Below, in pieces: positions 1 to 8,813 of a stretch of DNA of 20,753 nt. Source of the DNA: Pigoraptor vietnamica (taxonomy: Eukaryota > Opisthokonta > Filasterea). The notes beneath the pieces were generated by a model. It made no database searches. It had not been told where the DNA came from and saw only the letters and a list, made by a program, of their open reading frames with translations. The stretch is from NCBI GenBank assembly GCA_943704525.1, contig CALSCQ010002678.1, forward strand, positions 1 through 20,753, written 5' to 3'. Both the position numbers and the translations under genes were made by a program. Positions within the stretch are counted from its first letter, which is position 1. The number at the start of each line of letters is the position of its first letter.

Positions 1-36
1 TGGCCCCCCCCCCCCCCCTCTCTCCTATCTGTTCAG

Positions 37-1081
37 GCCGTCATGCGTTTATTGGTATGGGCTTTGGCGATCGCGGCGATTCGTTCGATTTTCAGGTGTC
101 GCTTCAAGACCACTTCAGGTGTGTTGGCAGCATATACATGTATGCAACCCCTTTTGTTCAAGTCATTGTGTTTCGCTGTCTGCGGTGCTCTTGTGCGTTA
201 TGTGTGGCGTAAGCGTGACGATCGAGTGCTTGCTATGTTACGCTGACGCTGGTGCGGGGTCACGTGCATGGTGCAGGTGGCTGACGACGTCGAAGGAGGC
301 AGAGCAGCAGATGGAGCAGCTGAAGCAGCAGGGCCCGTCTGTGGACTACAGCCTCAAGGAGGGACAGACGATCCGCATCAGCCTCGGGGTGGGCTACGCG
401 CACAATGGCATGCGGCCACATGCACTCGCACTCAGGAGATGGCGGCACGCTCGTCGCTCACATTGGAGTTAGGGTCTCGCACCACAACGTTGCAGCGTAT
501 GCTCTGACCAATGGATTTTGTGCCGTCGCAGAAGCCAAAGGAGGGCCAGGCAGCGCCCGCAAGCCGCCCGCGCCCGGCCGCCACTGGCAGTGAGTCATCC
601 ACACGCATGAGCTGGAGATCACCGTCCTCCTCCAACCCTTCCACTTTTCGTCGCGCTCCTTTTCTTCACCACCCCTTCCACCCCACCCACCGCACCACTC
701 ACACGCAGATAGGCAGACGAGAAACAGCTTCCTCTAATCTCTTGCTCGTCATTCCACAGACACCGGCGCTGTGCCGTTCCTCCCCCCTCCGCCCGGCCCG
801 GGCCGCATTGCGCCCCCTCCCACGTCGGGTGCCACATCAAGCCCGGGTCGCCCCTCGGGGAATGCGCCCGCGCCCGCGCAAGCACAGAGTGGCCTCGGCG
901 ACCTCGATCCGTTTGGGTTCGGCTCGTTCGGTTCGCAGCAGCAGCAGCAGAACCCCCCGCCTGCGAACACAAAGTGAGTGCCTTGCATTTCAATGTACGT
1001 GTGTGTCCTTGACCACATCGAAGCGTTTTCTATGTAGTTGAGTGTGGCCCATCATGCATATGCCTATCACACACACACACA

Positions 1082-1133
<52 letters not shown>

Positions 1134-1192
1134 ATGAAAAAATGTCAGCCAGCTAATGCTGCATTTCCTTTCGACGCAGCAACTGGTTCTAA
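37..1192 (+). CDS. NECAP: NECAP-family endocytic adaptor (3' part, 5 exons visible)
   Basis: The product is a clathrin-coat-associated protein: a PH-like N-terminal domain followed by a proline-rich tail that contacts the AP-2 adaptor. Exons seen are 37-118, 277-388, 532-589, 760-973 and 1180-1192; phases agree at every junction, giving about 158 residues. The first exon reads [16 protein letters not shown] then [10 protein letters not shown], the second starts [12 protein letters not shown] and ends [11 protein letters not shown]; these are the core of the NECAP PH-like domain. The tail holds [10 protein letters not shown], a DLDPFGF patch and a Q5 run. The last exon is only 13 nt and adds NNWF-stop, matching the aromatic W-x-F ending of animal NECAPs. 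Without that junction the frame stops at 975-977. The N-terminal part of the gene lies left of the window; position 37 follows a polypyrimidine tract and CAG acceptor. Family assignment is strong; the last junction is inferred. Confidence 0.88.
1066..1129 (+). repeat. (AC)n/(CT)n compound microsatellite in NECAP last intron
   Basis: A short AC run (about 1068-1084) passes directly into about 23 CT units. It lies inside the proposed intron 974-1179, whose acceptor is the CAG at 1177-1179. On the coding strand it is a long pyrimidine-rich tract upstream of the acceptor. Confidence 0.95.
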
Positions 1193-1484
1193 ACGTCGCG
1201 CGTAACGGAGCACAGCGCAGCTGTTGCGGTCTGAAAATGAAGTATCGTCGCGCCTTATTTGTTGCGCATCCTACTTATTTCGCAGGTTCAATATTTGTGA
1301 ATGTGTATAGAAGTAGATATTCGTGCGTATTATTATGAATATTTGAATACTTAATTTCGTTCCGAGTTATCCAGGTTATCGCGGTTATCCACTGACAGCC
1401 GCACACAAGATCTTGCCTTCACGCCGGCAGCAAATAAGGAGTGTCCCCTACTTGTTTCGGCTCACATGACCTTCACCCGCACAA
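1193..1484. promoter_or_regulatory. AT-rich intergenic region upstream of the RBR gene, with 3x GTTATC
   Basis: No gene is seen here. The stretch is clearly more AT-rich than its surroundings, especially 1245-1370. The hexamer GTTATC occurs at 1366-1371, 1375-1380 and 1384-1389, exactly every 9 bp, ending about 95 bp before the RBR start codon. Read on the other strand each copy is GATAAC, a GATA-type core. A promoter role is inferred from position only. Confidence 0.5.
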
Positions 1485-3956
1485 ATGGCGATGGCTTCCG
1501 CTTTCATCTTTAGCGCAGATGCGCCGCACGGCACACCTGATCGTGCGCGTGAACTGTGCGCGCGACTGGCTGCCCTCGAGGATGTCCTGGGCGTGGTTGT
1601 GCTGGAAGTGAGGCTGCTGCGCGAGGCGATCACGTGCGCACCTGCAGTCCTCGACGCGCCCCTCGTGCTTCGCGACGTGCCGAGTGTCGGGGGTAACCCG
1701 AAGCTGGCGACGGGTGCCTATAAGCGCGCGGAGTATCACCGGTCCAAGGTGGGGTCGAATGGAGCAGACAACGGCGACCGCGCTCCGCCCGCAGCTGCTG
1801 CTGTGCCTGCGAACTATGCGCCCGTGGCCGCCAACGAAGTCGGCCAGCACCCACGCGATCCAGCATGGCTCCCTGTTGAAGTCGCAAGCGGAGCACCAAC
1901 GAGTCGTACAACGCGTGCTGTTACCCCTGCTGTTGCGAACGACACACGCGTTGTGGCTGAGAGTGCGCACGCTGCGTTGGATGTGCCGACTCAGAGCGAA
2001 TTGGGGCCTATTGCTCCCGGAATTGCGGAGCGTGCAGCCGCATTCGGGCCTGTTAACAACTCGCGCGTCCGCGTTGAAAAGATTGCCCCCGACGTCTCGA
2101 TTGTTGCCGCACGTGTCGCGTCATGGGAGAACCGCGAGTCGCTGCAAAATGCAGGCGTCCGTGTGGCCGTGGGGGAAGCGGTGGGAGAACGGGCGCATGT
2201 CGTCGCATCAGGCGCGCACAACATGAACCCATCGATGCAGGTACCAACGCCGCCCTCGGTGCGCGATGTGCCGCAAGTGGCTCCGTCGACCTCCGCCGAG
2301 TGGCAACTGCCCCACGCGCGTGTGGCAGACCACGTGACTGCGCTCCCGGCCCCTGCGATTGCGAGCGCCGCGCCTATTCGCACAAGCGGTGAGCCAACGA
2401 CTTCCTCCCCTGTCGGCGGAGGGGTCACTTACCCGCAGCCTCTCACAACATCACGTGACATGGTCGACATACTGCCGCCGGGAATCGACCCGGTCGCCTT
2501 TGCGGAACTCCCGGCGGACATTCGCGCGGAAATCCTTGCGACACCCGCGGACAGTGCCCTCGTCACTTTCACAGAGCAAGGCGTTCGGCGCACATTCGAC
2601 AGTCGCAAAAAGCCCGTCTCGGCAGCGGCCAAGCGGATGGCGCTGTACATGGACGCCGACGCCGCTGCCAGTGCCGCACACGACGGAAACGGCGCACCGC
2701 CTTCCCCACTGACGTGTCCTCTCGGCACCGATCCCGATGTGTTTGCCACGCTCCCGCGCTACATTCAGCTGGACATCGTGCGTGGCCACGGGGCCTTCGA
2801 GCATCTCGCAACAGGCGCTGCGAGCGGGGTCGAACGGGCGGCGACAGACGCGGGCGGATCCCCTCTTGCATCGCCAGATACGCCGCGTCCGCAGCTGGAA
2901 GCTCACCGTGACAAGGGGGCGACGGAGGTCTTTTCCATGGCGTCGTCATCCCGCCAGATTCTGCCACCTGCCGCGCTGCCGGCCATGTCACCGTCGCCGA
3001 ATGTGGTGTCCGCCGCTTCCCCAGTCCTCGCGGCTGCTGCGTCGTTTGCAGCGGGCGCGCTTGAGAGCGGGTCGAAGGGAAAGATGCCGGCTGCAACCGA
3101 GGGCTCAGCAGCGCGCGTGGGTCGCGTTCGAATTCCCGCGGCGTTTTGCTCCCCTGGCGACAACGCGCGTACACCGTCACCGCATCGCCGTGCAGCGGAG
3201 CACGTGACTGCCAGCGAACTCGCGTCCCGTTCGAGGGAGAGGGCGGATTGCTCCGCCGTGCACCCCCCGGACGAAAGTTCCGCCGCCTCGTCCACCATGA
3301 GGTGCTGTGTGTGTTTGGAGGACGCGCTGCCAGCGCCGATCAAGTTTAAGGCGAACGAGCAAGGTACCGGTGCACACCGCGATGCGTGCGTGAATTGCGC
3401 ACAGGCGTATGCTCTTGAGCGCGTCGGGGCCGCGGAGAGGGACGTGAGGTGCATGTGCGGCTGCGGCGGAGTTCTTGCGTACATCTGCGTTAGGCGACTG
3501 CTCGGCGACAACGAAGCCGCGAAGGCGCGCTTGGACTCGCTGTTGAGCGAAGTAGTCGTAATGAGTGCCAACGCACGGGCGGCGGCGGAGGATCTCAGGG
3601 TGGTGTTTTGCACAAACCCGCTGTGCGCGTCCGCGCAGCCCACGCCACCGGACTCTGTCGCGATGGTGTGCCGCATGTGCCAGCACCGCACATGCACGCG
3701 CCACGGTCGTCCAGCGCTGAAGAATGTGTGCTGCGCGGGCCACTACGAGGACGAAGAGGAGCGCGCACGTGCGACGCGCGAGCTGCTGGCGCTGGTGACG
3801 AAGGATTGCCCGTCGTGTCACGTGCCCATCGAGAAGAACGGCGGCTGTCGTCACATGACATGCGCGCACTGCAAGCACGAGTTCTTCTGGTGTTGTCTGC
3901 GGGCGTACAGGGACCCCGAGCAGAACAGGGCCCACAACCGCCAGTGCAACGACTGA
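1485..3956 (+). CDS. RBR-type E3 ubiquitin ligase with two UBM-like motifs
   Basis: An intronless 823-residue reading frame. RBR ligases take ubiquitin from an E2 onto a RING2 cysteine before passing it to a substrate. The C-terminal 220 residues fit RING1-IBR-RING2: RING1 begins near residue 605 (CCVCLEDA, later CVNC and CMCGCGG), the IBR runs about 708-760 (CTNPLCA, VCRMCQHRTC, CCAGHYED), and RING2 starts near 773 with CPSCHVPIEKNGGCRHMTC then CAHCKHEFFWCC. The GGC cysteine, residue 788, aligns with the catalytic cysteine of Parkin-type RING2. Two motifs resemble the ubiquitin-binding UBM of REV1 and HUWE1, each with the key Leu-Pro: IDPVAFAELPADIRAEIL near 333-351 and TDPDVFATLPRYIQLDIV near 415-432. 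The remaining N-terminal 600 residues are Ala/Pro/Ser-rich and look disordered. M1 is the first ATG; M3 could also serve. Lack of introns is unlike every complete neighbour. The ligase call is strong, UBM moderate. Confidence 0.9.
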   Translation: MAMASAFIFSADAPHGTPDRARELCARLAALEDVLGVVVLEVRLLREAITCAPAVLDAPLVLRDVPSVGGNPKLATGAYKRAEYHRSKVGSNGADNGDRAPPAAAAVPANYAPVAANEVGQHPRDPAWLPVEVASGAPTSRTTRAVTPAVANDTRVVAESAHAALDVPTQSELGPIAPGIAERAAAFGPVNNSRVRVEKIAPDVSIVAARVASWENRESLQNAGVRVAVGEAVGERAHVVASGAHNMNPSMQVPTPPSVRDVPQVAPSTSAEWQLPHARVADHVTALPAPAIASAAPIRTSGEPTTSSPVGGGVTYPQPLTTSRDMVDILPPGIDPVAFAELPADIRAEILATPADSALVTFTEQGVRRTFDSRKKPVSAAAKRMALYMDADAAASAAHDGNGAPPSPLTCPLGTDPDVFATLPRYIQLDIVRGHGAFEHLATGAASGVERAATDAGGSPLASPDTPRPQLEAHRDKGATEVFSMASSSRQILPPAALPAMSPSPNVVSAASPVLAAAASFAAGALESGSKGKMPAATEGSAARVGRVRIPAAFCSPGDNARTPSPHRRAAEHVTASELASRSRERADCSAVHPPDESSAASSTMRCCVCLEDALPAPIKFKANEQGTGAHRDACVNCAQAYALERVGAAERDVRCMCGCGGVLAYICVRRLLGDNEAAKARLDSLLSEVVVMSANARAAAEDLRVVFCTNPLCASAQPTPPDSVAMVCRMCQHRTCTRHGRPALKNVCCAGHYEDEEERARATRELLALVTKDCPSCHVPIEKNGGCRHMTCAHCKHEFFWCCLRAYRDPEQNRAHNRQCND

Positions 3957-4265
3957 AGTCGTCTGGATCAGTCGGTTACCGGTCTGTTACCCGGACAGTT
4001 ACCCGTAACAGCCAATCGCATCTCGCAGCGTAGTTTGCCTGCTTCACATTCCGTCACTTTCAAGGCAAAACGCGCAGAGGCATTCCGTGCGTGCGCGGCT
4101 GCGTCACACGGGGAATGGACATGCGCGGAAACGGGGCAGACAATTCAAATCGAAAGAGAGTCAAGTTTACTACAATGAATCTTCGCTCAGTGATAACGCC
4201 GACGGAGCCAAACTGAATTGCTCAGAGAGTAGTTCGTTCACTCATCAGTACCACCGGGCGTGAGG
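3957..4265 (+). promoter_or_regulatory. Intergenic stretch with three GTTACC repeats
   Basis: No gene is seen between the RBR stop and the next start. GTTACC occurs at 3975-3980, 3986-3991 and 3998-4003, spaced 11 and 12 bp, followed at once by the inverted form GTAAC at 4005-4009. The cluster starts 18 bp after the RBR stop, so it may act in that gene's 3' UTR or as upstream DNA for the following gene. Function is unknown. Confidence 0.4.
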
Positions 4266-4826
4266 ATGGCGCAGAGCGGAGAGCACGGGAAATGGAACAC
4301 GAAGGCGGACAACGAGCCGCGGCATAGGGGCGCGGTGGGAGCCAAGGACCTCGAGTGCCTTGACGTCATACACCCGAACGAGGGCAACCACGCGACCGTC
4401 CTTGGCCACGACAACGAAGGCCGGCGCGCGCACATCCCCAACATGACGTACACGCACGCGGCACAGCTTGCGGAGCAGCTGGGGGGATGCAAACAGCACC
4501 ACCACGGAATGCCTCACGAACACGGTGGGAATGCGAAGGAGGGAGGCGCGAAGGAGGGAGGCAACGTGAAGCGAGAGGAGAGAGGAGGGGGAGCGGATGC
4601 TGACCAGGCGGCGAGTGCGGGTGCGCTCAAGTGAGTGGTGTTTGCGAACTGCAAAGCGAAGCGGCTAAAACGAACTGCCGTGTGGGCATACTGACTGTGG
4701 TCGCGTGTTAGTTGGCCCGCGCTGTTGTTACCGGCTCTCGTGGTTGCGGGTTGTGCCATTGCGTTTGCCGCGGTTGCTTATTGCCGCTGTTCCGTTTTGA
4801 ACTGGTTTCGCAGGATGACGCAGTGA
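4266..4826 (+). CDS. Unrecognised small protein with C-terminal membrane anchor (2 exons)
   Basis: I do not recognise the family. Exon 1 is 4266-4630 and exon 2 is 4712-4826, with donor AA|GTGAGT, acceptor GTGTTAG, intron of 81 bp and phase 2, giving 159 residues. The N-terminal 100 residues are hydrophilic and conserved-looking (KDLECLDVIHPNEGNHA, then EGRRAHIPNMTYTHAAQLAE), followed by a His-rich CKQHHHGMPHEH, a duplicated AKEGG pair and a charged linker. Exon 2 encodes a hydrophobic segment at about residues 124-146 (PALLLPALVVAGCAIAFAAV) and a short basic tail RCSVLNWFRRMTQ. This is the layout of a tail-anchored membrane protein with its bulk in the cytosol. If the intron is not removed the frame ends at 4632-4634, giving a 122-residue soluble form. 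The start is the first ATG in the frame. The gene is convergent with the mitochondrial gene downstream. Confidence 0.65.
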
Positions 4827-5211
4827 GCTCGTCAGTGCATCTCATGTCACGCTGCGGCTTGCGCGTCAGAATTCCGCCGCGTTCGTGCCTTCGCAGGACG
4901 CATCGACTCTTCCTTCGCCTCTATAACACCCGTCGTACCCAACAATTGACAATTCTTCCACACCAATGGCTCAGGTGCCGCAAATTCACTGCAGAAATAG
5001 TCCATTCCTACGTGCTGTGCCGATCGCCCCCGGCAACCTTGGCACTCGCGCGCGCACGCACGCACACGCACACGCACACCGCACACGCTCACAGAACTGC
5101 GCAACGCACATCGCATGGCGCTTCAGAAGCGGCGGCGGCCGCGCTGCGGACCTGCATGCATAACACACGATCAGAGACAGACGGTATAGGACAGAGAAGG
5201 GCGTACACGCA
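4827..5211. other. Convergent intergenic gap with CA-rich microsatellite
   Basis: This is the gap between the two convergent stop codons. I see no coding signal. It holds an impure (GCAC/CA)n tract at about 5047-5093. It should contain the 3' UTRs and poly(A) sites of both flanking genes; I could not place a specific signal. Confidence 0.5.
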
Positions 5212-8200
5212 TCAATTCGAATGCAGTTGCGCAGGGACACAAGGCAGATCGCGCATCACGTGATGCATCTCCGTCAGCGCACCTTCGTCGTCGCCCTCGT
5301 CCTTGCCGCCAGCGAAGAACGCGTCGCGTGCCGCACGTGACTTGTCCGCCGTGTCGCGGGGCGGCGGGCGAAAGCTGGGGCGCACCGGCCCAGACTCCCC
5401 GTCGCTGTAGTCGTCGTCGTCGTCCTCCTCCCCCTCCGGCACAAACATGGACACCTTGATCTGCCCAAGGGCAAGCTTGCGCGCGACGGTGCGCACCTTG
5501 TCCACGAAATCGGGGTCGCGGAGAAGCTGTAGTGCGGAAACAGCGTCAGAACAGGGATTGGGTACGACACAAGGGGGGCGACACAACAAAGGCGCGCATC
5601 AAACACGCAGGGACTGAGCGGATAACAGCGTCACTAACAGGGGAGTTGGGCGTAAGATTGCACAAGGGGCGACACAAAGGCACATCAACTCGCAGGGACT
5701 GCCCACAGCGTCCACGTGGCACAACGTCGACATGGCACAGCGTCGACATGGCACAGCGTCGACAAGGTACAGCGTCCACATGGCACAGCGTCCACATGGC
5801 ACCCACCGAGTCGGCAAAGTTTCGCTTCTCGAACATCTTTGGGGTCATGTTACGCGGGACAGTGCCCGGCTTGGGCCCCTTCGGCTTGACCTCCGGGGTG
5901 GTGACCTTCTTGACCCATTCGGAGGGCTCTTTCTTCATGTGCTCGCGCTGCAGCTATTGTTGTGGATGTGCAAGCAATCGGTATCAGCGATGGACGACTG
6001 CACACTCGTGCCGCACATGCACGCGCGCTAGACAGGCGCAGACAACAGACACGCGCACACAGATAGATATAGGATAAAAGAAACAGACACCGACATAACA
6101 TGCAACGCGCGCACCGACGCTTCAATTTAAGCCCTCGCACACCTTCAACAGATCCGCAATTTGCTGGCGAATGTCCGGAATGGCTTCGGGAAGCCCCCCA
6201 TACTTCGGCCGCGCCGCGCGAAAACGCGGGAAATTGCGAGAGACAGTGCGGGCCTTGAGGAGTTCGTCAGCGGGCGCGCGTGTTCCATCCGCCTTCACCA
6301 CGGTCACCGTCCGATTCTGGGGACATGACGGTAAGCGGGAGGCGGTGAGAAATTGCATGTACACCAGGGGCCAAGAAGAGAAGGAGAAGAAGAGGCAGGG
6401 ACGGTTGGCCGCATCACGCGGGTCCCTCTTACCTGATAGTCCACATTGCGCGACGTGTCCGACACCACGACCGTGGGGCGCCCCTTCGGCTTCTGCTGCG
6501 GCGCGTACTCAGGATAGCGCAGTTGGTGGTCGGGGGGCATCTTGCCATAGCGCCGCACCTCTGTGTGTGTGTGGGGGGGGGGGGGGATCGAAAGGGTCCA
6601 CGTCAACAGGGAACGCCAAAAGGGTGAAGCCACGACTCGCCGTGGATGAATACCACGGTGCGCGTGCGTTCGAGTGTGCATGTCTTGTGCGTGGACATGC
6701 GTGCATAACTCACCCTCTGCCTTCGCCGCGTCACGGTCGGCCTTGGCGAGATTGCGCGCGCGAATGTCCTCCTTGCCCGCCTTCATCATCTGCACAGCGA
6801 ATGCGAGTCATTAACTTCAACTCCCATCATGACACACATACGCACACACATACCTACACGTGCGCGCGCACACACACCTCTACACACACACACACACTCA
6901 CTCACACACACACAGAGGCGCGCACACACATATATATAGAGGCACACACACACAACACACACCATCCTCCACTGAGTGTCCCCCCACCTTGAGATACGCC
7001 TCGTCGTCCAAGAGCTTGTAGTCGGGATGGTCGCCGCCCAAATGGTGCTCCTTCAGGTCATACACGGCGCGAAGGTACGGCGCATACTCCGTGATGGGGG
7101 TGGGGTCCAGCGGGTGCGTAACCACGTGGAACAGCTCCGTGTGTGCGCGCGCCGTCACGGGCAGAAGTTCGAGGAAGAGGTCTCGGTAGTTCTGCGCCGT
7201 ACAAATATTGTCGAAATAGAAACAATACCGAAGATTGAGCAGGGTCGAACAGCGAGGCGACAGAGATTAATTGGCGTGTGCGTGTGTGCCTTGTGTGTAA
7301 GGCTCTGAATCGTTTCAGGTGGTATAAGGGGGGTGTGTGTGAGCACGCGTGCATGCGTCTGCACGACTGCGCCAAACACCCACCGGGTCTTGGAACGTGC
7401 GGCGCTCCATTTCGCGGAGCCGCACGACCTGTCCCAGCAACCACCGGTCCATCTGGTACTCCTTCGCGAGGGCATCGAGCGTGTTCGTCTTGGGGTCCTC
7501 CGCGTGGCGCATGTAAATCTCCCACTGCAGCGAGTCCGACGGGTACAGCGGATCCAGCACGAGAATTTTGTGGTCAAAGGCCTGCGGCGACAGCGGGTGT
7601 TGGTTGGGGCGCAAATAAACAGGCACACAGCTCGTTACGGGCGCACACGCAACAGGAGGCACGTGTGCGCATCTCAGGCAAAGAGTACGACATGCAACAC
7701 CGCGCCCACACACCAGGGCCACCAGCCACTGCGCAATGTCGTCCTCCTCCAGCTCGCCCGCAAGCTCCCAGCACTCATCGACCGACACCTCCTCCACAAA
7801 CTCGGCCAGCTGAGCCGCCGCCGCCTCGCTTTCCTCCTTCTCCCACTCTTCTTCTTCCTCGCGCGAAGGGGTCTCGTCGTCGCTGTCGAGCCCATCGTCC
7901 TCGTCGCGCGCAGGCATTCGCTGCACACGAAAGGGAAAAACAAAAAAAACAGAACAGTTCACGTTAGGACATAATGCACAACAACAGTGCAACCATCCCT
8001 CACACCCCCTTCGCATGTGGCGCACATCAACGCAATGGACGTGCGCACATTCCGCGTGTGTGTGTGATGCCACCCACGCTAGTGCTGCCGGTGCCTCTCC
8101 TGCGGCCGCGCGTCCCCTGCCCTTCGGCAGCATAGTGACGCACGCCCACAGCAACTGCGGGATACACGAAGCGCTGTGCGCTCGGCACAACGGGGAGCGC

Positions 8201-8284
8201 AGCGGCCGCGCGAGTGCGCGAGAGGGCCGCCCGCCCTAGTGTGCGAAGGGACGCGCCCCCGGCCGCCGCCAGTCGCGCCCACAT
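5212..8284 (-). CDS. Nuclear-encoded mitochondrial protein, possibly Bot1p/mS45-like (9 exons)
   Basis: Exons in transcription order: 8284-8078, 7920-7714, 7581-7384, 7191-6988, 6789-6714, 6560-6433, 6316-6143, 5947-5807, 5526-5212. All junctions keep phase and all introns are GT-AG; the product is 549 residues. Exon 1 is a textbook mitochondrial presequence: MWARLAAAGGASLRTLGRAA, rich in Arg/Ala/Ser with no acidic residue, ending VRHYAAE, a likely cleavage region near residue 50. An acidic stretch follows (EEEEEWEKEE). Residues about 150-200 (PSDSLQWEIYMRH, then LDALAKEYQMDRW and LLGQVVRLREMERR) recall the helix-turn-helix-like core of the fungal Bot1p/mS45 mitoribosomal family; this link is weak and from memory of the pattern. 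Later segments are a Pro/Lys-rich stretch (PKGPKPGTVPRN) and an acidic tail with EEDDDDD. Exon 7 could instead read through to a stop at 6122, giving a 404-residue form, but a phase-matched donor at 6142 and two further coding-like exons favour the longer model. Confidence 0.72.
5704..5803 (-). repeat. 16-bp tandem repeat, 6 copies, abutting a 5' splice site
   Basis: Six head-to-tail copies of a 16-bp unit (plus-strand consensus CACAGCGTCCACATGG) start at 5704, 5720, 5736, 5752, 5768 and 5784 with few mismatches. The array ends 2-3 bases from the donor (GT at 5806-5805) of intron 8 of the mitochondrial gene, so it forms the first 100 nt of that intron. Farther into the same intron, about 5568-5615 and 5661-5701 are a diverged direct duplication containing ACAAGGGG and GCAGGGACTG. 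Confidence 0.9.
6575..6960. repeat. Poly-G and CA-rich tracts in introns of the mitochondrial gene
   Basis: Intron 5 holds a run of about 12 G on the plus strand near 6574-6586, beside a (TG)n run that provides the acceptor. Intron 4 holds impure (CA)n from about 6834 to 6960, including a short TATATATA. They are ordinary low-complexity intron sequence, useful as markers and prone to assembly error. Confidence 0.85.
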
Positions 8285-8813
8285 GACACACAGAGTACGC
8301 GCACGCACGCACGCACGCACGCACGTACAGGGGAGTATGACAATGCACAGGCTCAAAGTGAATCCAAGGGTCGTATTTATGCGACTCGGCGAGTCACATG
8401 CGAGTTAGCGAAGTTGTGGGGTTAGTAATCATTTTAAATACTGAAGTTTTATTTATTTCTACTTAATGCAGATATTAAGTCTCTAAGTCTATATTAGGGC
8501 ATATTGGAGATTATATTTCCTGAAAAAGCATAAAGCATATCTAGGAATATTCTCGCCGAGAGTTCGGTTACAATTCGGCGCGCTGTTCAAACCAAAACGG
8601 AATTCCACTGTACGCGACCAACACAAATCGTGAAGCGACAACCATCGTGCTAGCGAGTGTGAGTGTGGGGTGCTCGTGAGCGTATTTGTGTGTGTGCGTT
8701 TTGTGTGTGTGTGTGTGTGTATGCGTGCGTCGGTGCTGAGCGAGGCTCGTTGATTGTGAGCCGGTGTGTCCAAAGGAGAGTACCAGTCGCGGCAACGTGC
8801 ATGCAAGGCAACT
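8285..8813. promoter_or_regulatory. Divergent promoter region between the mitochondrial gene and the TALPID3-like gene
   Basis: Both flanking genes start outward from this 529-bp gap. A (CGCA)n run sits at about 8300-8330, next to the mitochondrial start. The centre, 8418-8540, is sharply AT-rich (for example ATTTTAAATAC and TTTTATTTATTTC), and a (TG)n tract lies at about 8689-8722, upstream of the TALPID3-like ATG. No gene is seen. The bidirectional promoter role is inferred from orientation. Confidence 0.55.

Noticed and set aside
1-36. Poly-C run at the left edge as a special element
   Set aside because: It is the polypyrimidine part of the intron before the first NECAP exon, or homopolymer noise.
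2903-3697. 264-residue minus-strand frame opposite the RBR gene
   Set aside because: It lies fully across the zinc-binding RBR domain, whose cysteine pattern on the plus strand is unmistakable.
5568-5805. Possible CRISPR-like array
   Set aside because: Units are contiguous 16-mers without spacers, in an intron of a eukaryotic gene.
6122-6142. Stop at 6122 as the natural end of the mitochondrial gene
   Set aside because: It gives a sound 404-residue model, but a donor at 6142 and two phase-0 downstream exons with coding character (REHMKKEPSEWVKK and LLRDPDFVDKVR) fit better. Kept as an alternative isoform.
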